Of a DNA stretch of 64,000 nucleotides, positions 57,393-64,000 are shown piece by piece. The notes under the pieces are model-generated. The model ran no database searches, had not been told where the DNA came from, and saw only the letters and a list, made by a program, of their open reading frames with translations. Origin of the DNA: Candidatus Eisenbacteria bacterium (GTDB lineage Bacteria; Eisenbacteria; RBG-16-71-46). The stretch is taken from assembly GCA_020847735.1 (NCBI GenBank), contig JADLBL010000018.1, forward strand, positions 99,970-163,969. Direction: 5' to 3'. The position numbers and the translations under genes are program-made. The number at the start of each line of letters is the position of its first letter. Position 1 is the first letter of the stretch.

Positions 57393-58289
57393 TCACACCA
57401 CGCTTTCCGGCTCCTGTGCGCAGGGTCCATGTTCCTCGCGCTCGACCTGGATGGTCACGTGCTCGATGCCGAAGCGCCGGTGCAGATCGTCGCGGATGCC
57501 GGAGAGCGTCGCGTCCGCCCAGTTCTCGCCGCAGACGAGGTGCGCGGTCAGCGCGGCCTCGGTGGTGCTCATGGCCCAGATATGGAGATCGTGCACGGCC
57601 GCGACGCCGGTCAGGCCCCGCAGGTAGGTTCGGACTTCGTGCGGATCGATGCCTTCAGGGACCGCGTCCATGGCGAGGGCGAACGACTCCCGCAGCAGCC
57701 CCCAGGTGCCGACGAGGATGACGGCGGCGACGGCGAGGCTGGTCAGCGGATCCAGCCAGGTCCAGCCGGTCCAGCGCATGCCGAGTCCGGCAAGCACGAC
57801 GGCGGCGGAGACGGCCGCGTCCGCGATCATGTGCAGAAACGCGCCGCGGACGTTGAGGTCGTCGGCCCGGCCGCGCATGAACAACATGGCGGTCACGCCG
57901 TTCACCGCCACGCCGGCCCCGGCGACGATCGCCACGGTGAGTCCTTCGACCGGGTGCGGCTGCAGCAGTCGCTGCACCGCCTCCCACCCGATGGCGCCGA
58001 TCGCCACCAGCAACAGCACGGCGTTCGCGAGCGCCGCGAGGATCGTCGAGCGCCGCAGGCCGTAGGTGCGCCGCGGCGTCGGCTTCCGGCGCGACATCTC
58101 GGCCGCGCCCCATGCGAGGCCCAGGCCGAGCACGTCGCTCAGGTTGTGGCCGGCATCGGCCAGCAGCGCGAGCGAATGGGCCGCGAGCCCGGCGATGACC
58201 TCGATCAGCACGAAGGCCAGGTTGAGAATCACGCCGACGCGGAAGGCGTTGGTCGAGGCGCCGGCTCCGTGATCGTGCGAGTGGCTCAT
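57393..58289 (-). CDS. Cation diffusion facilitator (zinc/cobalt exporter, CzcD/ZitB-like)
   Basis: A 298-residue inner-membrane protein that exports divalent metal in exchange for protons. The N-terminus has His-rich MSHSHDHGAG. Six helices carry the two HxxxD metal sites: LLADAGHNLSDVLGL in TM2 and FLHMIADAAVSAAV in TM5, as in zinc-selective CDFs. The cytoplasmic domain (about 205-298) has VHDLHIWAMSTTEAALTAHLV, the CDF C-terminal ferredoxin-like fold. It is monocistronic, beside the Mur-ligase fusion gene. Confidence 0.94.
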   Translation of the reverse strand: MSHSHDHGAGASTNAFRVGVILNLAFVLIEVIAGLAAHSLALLADAGHNLSDVLGLGLAWGAAEMSRRKPTPRRTYGLRRSTILAALANAVLLLVAIGAIGWEAVQRLLQPHPVEGLTVAIVAGAGVAVNGVTAMLFMRGRADDLNVRGAFLHMIADAAVSAAVVLAGLGMRWTGWTWLDPLTSLAVAAVILVGTWGLLRESFALAMDAVPEGIDPHEVRTYLRGLTGVAAVHDLHIWAMSTTEAALTAHLVCGENWADATLSGIRDDLHRRFGIEHVTIQVEREEHGPCAQEPESVV

Positions 58290-58394
58290 GCCCGGGACTC
58301 GCGGTCGCCGGCGCGGGAAGTCTGCGGGCGGCGAGCCGGCGTCCGGCGCTCGCCGCCGGCTGCCGGGCCGAATCGCGGCGCGCTCAGTCCAGCC

Positions 58395-60362
58395 TCACGC
58401 ATGGCTCACCGCCGATTCCACCGTGCCCCCGAGCCGCGCGAGCACGTCGTGCGCGAACTCCGTGAGCGACGGGTCACGCGCACCCATGACGAGCACGAGA
58501 TCGCCGGGCCGGGCGACCTCGACGAGGCGCGCGGCGAGCCATTCGCGTGACGGCGCGAACTCGGCCCCCCGCCCCCGTGCCGCGATCTGCGCGGTGACGT
58601 CGGCGCTCGAGAAGTCGCGCGTCGCGGTGCCGCCGGCGTAGTAGACCTCGAGCCAGAAGGCGAGGTCGTCGGGGCGCAGGTGCGTCGCGAGGGTCTCGAC
58701 GAGGTCCTCGCGCAGAAAGCGGGTCGGGCCGTAGCCGTGCGGCTGGTAGACGGAAAGCACGCGGCGCGAGCGGCGCTGAGCGGTCGCGAGCGCGGCGGCG
58801 ATCTTGGCGGGATTGTGGGCGAAGTCGTCCACGACCTCGACTCCGCGGGCGGTGCCGAGCGATTGGAAACGGCGCGAAACGCCGGCGAACGAGGCGAGCG
58901 GCGCGGCCATCGCGCCGGGTTCGACGCCGACGGCGCGGCAGCAGGCGATGGCGGCGAGCGCGTTCTCGACGTTGTGCGCGCCGGGCACCAGCAGGCGGAA
59001 GCGGACTCCCTCCACCTCGAACGTGCTTCCTTCGGCGTCCAGCTCGAGCGCCTGGCCGCGCACGGCCGCGCGGGCTCCGGTGCCAAAGACGAGCGCGCCG
59101 TCGCGCAGGGAGCCGAGGGCCTCGCCCTCGCCGCACACGAACGTCTCGCGGGTGCGCGCGCGCAGCGTCGCGAACATGGCCGCGACCTCGGACTCGGGCC
59201 TGTGGTCGCGCGTCAGGTTGAGCGCGACGCCGATCGCCGGGCGGTAGCGGACCAGCGAGCCGTCGCTCTCGTCGGCCTCGACGACCAGCAGCTCGCCGGC
59301 GCCGGCCCAGGCGTTGCCCCACAGGCCTTCGCGCTGCAGCGCCACCAGTTCGCCGCCGGTGATGACGGAAGGGTCGCGGCCGGCGGCGCGCAGGATCTCG
59401 AAGATCATCGCCACGACCGTGGACTTGCCGCTCGTGCCGGAGACCGCGATCGAGCGGAGGTCGGCGACCCAGCTGGCCAGCATCTCCGAGCGGTGCACGA
59501 TCGGAAGCGCACGGCGCTGCGCCTCGGCCACGTCGGGCACCGAGGATTCGACCGCCGTCGAAACGACCAGTGCCGCGCAGTCGCCACCGGCGCCCCTGCC
59601 GTCCTGCGGCACGATCGCGATGCCGAGCCGCTCGAGCTGCGCGCGCGCCTGCGGTCGCTCGCCGCGGTCGAAGCCGCGGTCGCTGCCGCTCACGCGGCCG
59701 CCGAGCATGGCCTGGAACTGCGCGAGCGCGCTCATGCCGCTGCCACCCACGCCGGCGTAGTGAAACCGCGCGGTCGAGCGCGGATCGGGCGCCTCGCCGG
59801 GCCCGGGCGCGATGATCACGACCGGATCCCCTTCGGCGACGAGGTCGAAGAGCTCGGCGATGCCGGCGTTCGAGAGCCGCACGCAGCCGTGCGAGGCGGG
59901 CGTGCCGAGGGTGTGCTCGTGGTTCGTGCCGTGCAGATAGATGTAGCGCTCCAGCGAATCGCAGCCGGTTCCGCGGTTGACGCCGTCCTCGAGGCCCTCG
60001 AGCGTCAGCACGCGCGTGAGGATCAGGTCGTCCTCGCGCGGTTCGCCGCGCCAGATCTCGCCGGTCGCCTCGCGGCTCACGAACACCGTGCCGCTCGCCG
60101 CACCCGCGCCGATCCGGCGGTGAATGCGGTGCCAGCCGGGCGGCGTCTTGTACGAGCCGCTCTGGCCGCCGATGCCGTTGGCCGCCGTCGAGGCGGGCCA
60201 CGACCCGGCGACCTTGCCGTCCCGCAGGAACAGCACGCGCTGCGCTCCGGCATCCACGATCACCAGCCGCGGGGGCAGCTCGCGCACGGGCGCCTGCGCG
60301 CGGCCGAGCGCCGCGGTGACGAGCGTTCGAGCGTGTTCGGCGGGATCGTGGGACTCGCTCAT
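58395..60362 (-). CDS. L,D-transpeptidase fused to Mpl/MurC-type Mur ligase
   Basis: A 655-residue fusion. The start at 60362 (MSESHDPAEHART) is used; the longer frame adds no domain. Residues 30-185 are a YkuD L,D-transpeptidase with YIYLHGTNHEHTLGTPASHGCVRLSN; the catalytic Cys is residue 160 and His 158. Residues 200-655 form a complete Mur ligase. They include HYAGVGGSGMSALAQF (MurC/Mpl nucleotide-binding start), P-loop GTSGKST at 309-315, VVEADESDGSLVRYRPAIGVALNLTRDH, GAHNVENALAAIACC, and DDFAHNPAKIAAAL. No signal peptide is seen, so the transpeptidase domain would be cytoplasmic, where murein-peptide recycling by Mpl takes place. Confidence 0.9.
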   Translation of the reverse strand: MSESHDPAEHARTLVTAALGRAQAPVRELPPRLVIVDAGAQRVLFLRDGKVAGSWPASTAANGIGGQSGSYKTPPGWHRIHRRIGAGAASGTVFVSREATGEIWRGEPREDDLILTRVLTLEGLEDGVNRGTGCDSLERYIYLHGTNHEHTLGTPASHGCVRLSNAGIAELFDLVAEGDPVVIIAPGPGEAPDPRSTARFHYAGVGGSGMSALAQFQAMLGGRVSGSDRGFDRGERPQARAQLERLGIAIVPQDGRGAGGDCAALVVSTAVESSVPDVAEAQRRALPIVHRSEMLASWVADLRSIAVSGTSGKSTVVAMIFEILRAAGRDPSVITGGELVALQREGLWGNAWAGAGELLVVEADESDGSLVRYRPAIGVALNLTRDHRPESEVAAMFATLRARTRETFVCGEGEALGSLRDGALVFGTGARAAVRGQALELDAEGSTFEVEGVRFRLLVPGAHNVENALAAIACCRAVGVEPGAMAAPLASFAGVSRRFQSLGTARGVEVVDDFAHNPAKIAAALATAQRRSRRVLSVYQPHGYGPTRFLREDLVETLATHLRPDDLAFWLEVYYAGGTATRDFSSADVTAQIAARGRGAEFAPSREWLAARLVEVARPGDLVLVMGARDPSLTEFAHDVLARLGGTVESAVSHA

Positions 60363-60568
60363 GCGGCCAGAGTGCCACAGTCGCGCGGGCGCGCGAAGCG
60401 GCGGGGTGCGCCCGCGCACGGCCCGGCCGGACGAACGGTCACGCGAAGCGGCGGCGCGCACCCAGGAGCATGCGGCCCGTGCGGCCGGCGGACCCCGCGA
60501 AGCGGGTCACGCCACGAAACACGAAGGGGCCGGTCTTTCGACCGGCCCCACTCGCGCTGCGTGCGGCG

Positions 60569-61762
60569 CTACCGCAGGAGCACGACGGTGCGGGCGGTCC
60601 GCGAACCCGCCGTCACCGCGTGGATGAAATAAGTGCCGGGGGCGAGCAGCTTCGGCGCGAAGACCAGCGAGTGGTCGCCGGCCGACATGTCGCCGTCGGC
60701 CAGGGTTTCCACGAGCTGCCCCGCGACGTTGTAGACCTTGACCGTCACCTGGCCGCTGCGCGGCAGGTAGAGCTGCACGGTGGCGTTGGTCTTGAACGGG
60801 TTGGGGAACACGTTGCGGAAGGCGACGCCGCCGGTGAGCATCGGCTCGGCGACCGTGGGCTCCTGGCCGGCCTGCGCGATCGGCGCGTTCAGCAGGTTCG
60901 GGCGGTACTGGCCCGTCATGGACTGCATGCGCGAGATCTGCTGCGAGGTGAACTCGGTGTAGCAGGCGTCGTCCGAGTAATCCATGTAGTTGTGGATCGG
61001 ATCGAGCCCCGCCGAGGAGCAGGTGTTGCGGCCTTCGGGGCAGCCCGACGCGGCGCTCGCCTCGTAGGGCGTGTCGTCGCAGTAGTCGCCGGGCGCGGTG
61101 CAGCCGCCCTGGAACGTGTGGTACAGGCCGAGGTAGTGGCCGGCCTCGTGCGCCAGCGTGCCGCCGAGGTTGTAGGGCGCGAGGTAGCCGCCGGGAACCG
61201 AGCCGTAGTGGATCACCACGCCGTGCTGCTTGTTGTTCTCGGCGTACGACCACGGGAACGTCGCCCAGCCGAGCAGGCTCTGGCCCGGCTTGCACGTGTA
61301 GACGTTGAAGCGGTGCAGCGGATCGATCGCCAGCGTGTTCTTGGCGTTCTTCTCGGCGCGCGAGCCCGGCGTCATGGTCCACCAGGCCTTCTTGTTCGTG
61401 CGGTCCACCGAGGCGAGCACGAAGCTGAAGCCGGTGCCGGCGTAGCGCGCGTTCATGTACGCGATCTGCGCGTCAATCTGCGACTGCGGAATGTTGCCCG
61501 TCGAGCCGTTGTAGATCACGTGCCAGGCGATCTTGATCTGCCCGGTCGCGCCGGCGCGGCCGTCCTCGATGTAACGGCGCAGGGCCGCCTGCACGGCCTC
61601 GGTTTCGAACACCGTGGGCTCGGGTGTGGCGCAGTTGCGTCCGCCATCCAGGCCGGGCGTCCGCCAGTCGGGCGTGGAAGGACGCCCGGCAAGCGCCGCG
61701 GACGCGAACAACGCCGTGAGTCCGAGAACGAACACCGCACTGACGACGAACCGCTGCTTCAT
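60569..61762 (-). CDS. Secreted M43 (pappalysin-type) metalloprotease with FlgD-like C-terminus
   Basis: A 397-residue exported zinc protease. The start at 61762 has GGGAGG about 7 bases upstream and gives a signal peptide (MKQRFVVSAVFVLGLTALFASAALAG). The metzincin motif HEAGHYLGLYH is at 205-215, followed by a Cys-rich loop (CTAPGDYCDDTPYE, CPEGRNTCSS). The Met-turn is HNYMDYSDDACYTEFT, the M43 signature. The final ~85 residues (VFPNPFKTNATVQLYLPRSGQVTVKVYNVAGQLV) form a FlgD/type IX-like domain ending RTARTVVLLR. It is the third secreted metalloprotease in the window and appears monocistronic. Confidence 0.93.
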   Translation of the reverse strand: MKQRFVVSAVFVLGLTALFASAALAGRPSTPDWRTPGLDGGRNCATPEPTVFETEAVQAALRRYIEDGRAGATGQIKIAWHVIYNGSTGNIPQSQIDAQIAYMNARYAGTGFSFVLASVDRTNKKAWWTMTPGSRAEKNAKNTLAIDPLHRFNVYTCKPGQSLLGWATFPWSYAENNKQHGVVIHYGSVPGGYLAPYNLGGTLAHEAGHYLGLYHTFQGGCTAPGDYCDDTPYEASAASGCPEGRNTCSSAGLDPIHNYMDYSDDACYTEFTSQQISRMQSMTGQYRPNLLNAPIAQAGQEPTVAEPMLTGGVAFRNVFPNPFKTNATVQLYLPRSGQVTVKVYNVAGQLVETLADGDMSAGDHSLVFAPKLLAPGTYFIHAVTAGSRTARTVVLLR

Positions 61763-61853
61763 GTTCGGCCTCCCAAGGGGGAGAAGAGGCGTGGACGTCG
61801 GTCGCGTCCCGGGCACGCAGCGGCGCCCGCTTTGAACCGGCCGGCGAAGTGTG

Positions 61854-61904
61854 GACTTTGTCAACTATGACCGGGCGTTTTCAAGAGTTTTCTTGGACAA
61901 AGTC
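61854..61904. promoter_or_regulatory. AT-rich upstream region with inverted repeat
   Basis: GACTTTGTC (61854-61862) and GACAAAGTC (61896-61904) form a nine-base inverted repeat. Each is followed by a nearby AACTATG, giving a paired motif. The region is the most AT-rich in its surroundings and lies 92-142 bases upstream of the M43 protease start. It probably holds that gene's promoter and perhaps an operator. Confidence 0.45.
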
Positions 61905-61980
61905 TTGAACTATGCCGCAACGACCTCAAGCCCTCGGATGGCGACCGTGTGCCTCCGCCGGTCCTCGAGGGCGCGGCCGC

Positions 61981-62349
61981 TCAGCCGCGGCGCGGCCGGA
62001 ACGCGAGCGCGAGCGCCAGCCAGCCGGCCATCAGGCACAGGCCGCCGATGGGCGTCACGGCGCCCCACAGGCGCGTGCCCGTGAGCACGAGCGCGTAGAG
62101 GCTGCCGGAGAAGATCACCACGCCGGCGAGCAGCAGCCAGCAGGCTGCCGTGAGCGCAGGGCGCGGGGTGCCCTGCAACTTCGCCCCGGCGAAGAGCAGC
62201 GCCAGCGCGTGCACGAGCTGGTAGCGGGCCGCGGTCTCGAAGACCTGGAGCATCCCGGGATCGAGGCGGCCGCGCAGCGCGTGCGCGCCGAACGCCCCGG
62301 CCGCGACACCGAGCAGGCCGAGCAGCGCGCCGATGGAGGCGAAGGGCAT
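61981..62349 (-). CDS. DUF423 family membrane protein
   Basis: A 122-residue protein with four hydrophobic helices. It matches the DUF423/YgdD pattern: GLLGVAAGAFGAHALRGRL, ETAARYQLVHALALLFAG, GVVIFSGSLYALVLTG, and AVTPIGGLCLMAGWLALAL. The family is widespread; its function is unknown. Confidence 0.92.
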   Translation of the reverse strand: MPFASIGALLGLLGVAAGAFGAHALRGRLDPGMLQVFETAARYQLVHALALLFAGAKLQGTPRPALTAACWLLLAGVVIFSGSLYALVLTGTRLWGAVTPIGGLCLMAGWLALALAFRPRRG

Positions 62350-62534
62350 GCCCCACCCTAACGCGCCCGGGCCGGCGCGGCGAGCAGGACGGCGTCCCGG
62401 GGTTGGACCGCGGTGGGATCACCTCCGCCGGAGCGAAGGCGAAGGTGTCCTCCCACCGGCCGGCGTTGCATGAGCGCGGGGGCGACCGACGGCCGGGACC
62501 CGCCGCGAGTCCTTGGGGCCCCGTGAACGCGACA

Positions 62535-62563
62535 AGCCCCCGCGACGCGGGGTCGCGGGGGCT
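62535..62563 (-). terminator. 11-bp perfect hairpin downstream of tRNA-Asn
   Basis: AGCCCCCGCGA (62535-62545) and TCGCGGGGGCT (62553-62563) pair fully with a seven-base loop, ten bases 3' of the leftward tRNA-Asn gene. A short T-containing run (TTGTCG) follows on that strand. Confidence 0.65.
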
Positions 62564-62572
62564 CTCGCAAGC

Positions 62573-62647
62573 TGGCTCCTCGGGTAGGATTCGAACCTAC
62601 AACCCTCCGGTTAACAGCCGGATGCTCTACCGTTGAGCTACCGAGGA
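62573..62647 (-). tRNA. tRNA-Asn (anticodon GTT)
   Basis: A complete cloverleaf: acceptor TCCTCGG/CCGAGGA, D stem GCTC/GAGC, anticodon stem TCCGG/CCGGA with loop CTGTTAA (anticodon GTT), T arm GTAGG-TTCGAAT-CCTAC, discriminator G, encoded CCA. It is followed by a strong hairpin. Confidence 0.96.
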
Positions 62648-62764
62648 ATGGCGCCGGGGCCGCGCGAACAGGCCGAATCCGACACTCGTGCGGCCGGGGA
62701 GTCTAGTCGGCGCGCCCCGACCCGGTCAAGCAATGCACGGCGCCCGGCAGGGTCGTCTCGCGGC

Positions 62765-63775
62765 TCAGCGCGCCCCGAGCCGGGCCGCGAGAGCAAGCTC
62801 GAGCGCCCGCTGCGCGTACCCGGCATGACTGCGGGGCGTGCTCTCGGCAAGGTGTGCGCGCACGACTTCGGGCAGCCAGCCGGCGCTGGGCGTGCCTCGG
62901 AATCCCAGCTCGGCGACGGCGAGCGAGGGGTCCGGCCGCGAGCACCATCGGCCGCTGAAAGGCGAGACGTACTCATCGAGGCCGGCCTGCTCGAGTTCGC
63001 GGGCCGTGCAGTCCACGAGGCGTGCGGAAACGCCCAGGCACCCGGCGGCGCGCTCGAGCAACACGCGAAGTTCCGGCTCGTCGGGCTGGGCGAGATTGTA
63101 GGTGTGGCCCGGCGGGCGGGCGCCGCCGGCGAGCGCGACGAGCACGCGCGCCACGTCCTCGGCCCACACGAAGCGCACGGGATCGCGGCCGCCGCCCGGC
63201 AGCAGCAGCGGTCCGCCGTCCAGCAGCCGCTCGAGGTAGGCCCACAGCCTTCGCGAGGGGTCGTTCGCGCCCTGCACGACCGGCAGGCGCAGCGCGAGGT
63301 CGGCCCCGCCGCGCGAGGCCGCGCGCATGCGAAGACGGGCTTCGGCCTCCCGCTTGCCGACGCCGTAGTCCCAGTTCGCCCGATCGCGGGTCCCCGCGGC
63401 GGGCTCCGCCATGAGCGGCAGCGCTCCGTCCGCTTCACGCGAGGGCGGGCGGCGTTCGGTGGCGATCAGATAGACCTGACCGCTGGAGATCAGGACGTAA
63501 CGGGCGACGCGCGGCGCCGGCGGCGAGAGCGCCGCGTCCACGTCGCTTCCGTGGAACGCCAGAAAGTCCACCGCGAGATCGAAGCTCTCCCCTTGCAGCG
63601 CACGCCCGACCGCCGCGAGGTCCGCCCGCTCGGCGGCGACGTGGCGAACGCCTTCGGCGACGCCCCGTCGTCCCCGGCTCACCACGGTCACCTCGTGACC
63701 GGCGTCGCGCAGCGCCCCCGCCGCGGGCGCACCGAGCAGTCCGGAACCGCCCATCAGGAGCACCCGGGACGTCAT
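62765..63775 (-). CDS. NAD(P)-dependent epimerase/dehydratase-like protein
   Basis: A 336-residue extended short-chain dehydrogenase. The Rossmann start is RVLLMGGSGLLGAPAAGALRDAGHEVTVVSRGRR. The Tyr-Lys pair is in WDYGVGKREAEARL, preceded by YVLISSGQVYL. The C-terminal half has PVRFVWAEDVARVLVALA and GHTYNLAQPDEPEL. The overall pattern resembles atypical SDRs (isoflavone-reductase / CSP41-like) rather than classical UDP-sugar epimerases. Substrate unknown. Confidence 0.88.
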   Translation of the reverse strand: MTSRVLLMGGSGLLGAPAAGALRDAGHEVTVVSRGRRGVAEGVRHVAAERADLAAVGRALQGESFDLAVDFLAFHGSDVDAALSPPAPRVARYVLISSGQVYLIATERRPPSREADGALPLMAEPAAGTRDRANWDYGVGKREAEARLRMRAASRGGADLALRLPVVQGANDPSRRLWAYLERLLDGGPLLLPGGGRDPVRFVWAEDVARVLVALAGGARPPGHTYNLAQPDEPELRVLLERAAGCLGVSARLVDCTARELEQAGLDEYVSPFSGRWCSRPDPSLAVAELGFRGTPSAGWLPEVVRAHLAESTPRSHAGYAQRALELALAARLGAR

Positions 63776-63934
63776 CGAGGATCCCTCCCTCAGGCGGGGG
63801 CGAGCACGGCACGTTGCGGCGAAGCCGCGCCCGGCGGGACGAGAGGGCCGGGCCGGAGCGCGGGCTGGATCCTAGCCCGACCTATTCATGAACCGTGAGC
63901 CGAGAGTGACGGATGCCCGTGAAGCGCAAGGAGC

Positions 63935-63991
63935 AGGGCTGGCCAGCGACGCAGTCGTGTCGGTGACACGTCGAGGAAGCTGGCCAGCCCT
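63935..63991. repeat. 13-bp inverted repeat at the window edge
   Basis: AGGGCTGGCCAGC (63935-63947) and GCTGGCCAGCCCT (63979-63991) form a perfect inverted repeat. Each is adjacent to GCGACGCAG (63946-63954 and 63992-64000). It may be the end of a mobile element or a promoter-proximal operator of a gene beyond the edge. Confidence 0.55.
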
Positions 63992-64000
63992 GCGACGCAG

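Overview
The window is GC-rich, densely coded bacterial DNA from a diderm. It encodes an RND efflux pump, an outer-membrane beta-barrel protein and many secreted proteins. Five secreted proteins end in a FlgD-like / type IX-like C-terminal Ig domain that finishes in a hydrophobic run plus a basic residue. Two others end in the shared tail SSWGRVKSLYR. These C-terminal classes and the gene content fit an FCB-side lineage such as Candidatus Eisenbacteria. That placement is an inference; no rRNA or ribosomal protein gene is present to confirm it.

Layout. 1-9.2 kb: the N-terminus of an OPT transporter, a STAS protein, a secreted protein with the SSWG tail, a large TPR zinc-peptidase-like protein and an RND permease/adaptor pair. 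9.5-16.2 kb: an ABC ATPase / FtsX permease / AttH-CrtC operon and a complete OPT transporter. 16.3-24.7 kb: a beta-barrel protein, the second SSWG-tail protein, and M36 and M6 secreted metalloproteases. 24.8-34.5 kb: a POT-like transporter, aconitase, a five-gene LiaF-like / LytS / LytTR operon, a translationally coupled CDGSH-SURF1 pair and a small membrane protein. 34.6-39.8 kb: a methionine operon (metY, metX, fused aspartokinase-homoserine dehydrogenase). A 39-codon leader ORF precedes it with nine Met/Cys codons in a run of thirteen, followed by an intrinsic-terminator-like hairpin; this looks like an undescribed attenuator. 40-48.9 kb: ettA, a MauE-like/rhodanese pair, a CnoX-like thioredoxin, an ornithine-cyclodeaminase-family enzyme, a PlsC-like acyltransferase, an ankyrin protein and ispG.

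48.9-57.3 kb is an accessory island of visibly lower GC. A tRNA-Arg(CCT) gene has been split at the anticodon loop: its 3' half is at 48.94 kb and a matching 5' half at 54.33 kb, sharing the 7-nt loop as a direct repeat. An intact, different tRNA-Arg(CCT) lies just inside the island edge. A second 5' half at 57.25 kb bounds a further ~2.9 kb segment carrying a DUF6933-pRiA4b fusion and a DUF4258/MqsA-type toxin-antitoxin pair. No integrase is visible.

57.4-64 kb returns to host-like sequence: a CDF metal exporter, an L,D-transpeptidase fused to a Mur ligase (Mpl-like), an M43 metalloprotease with a FlgD-like tail, a DUF423 protein, tRNA-Asn, a NAD-dependent epimerase-like protein, and an inverted repeat at the very edge that may be the end of a mobile element.
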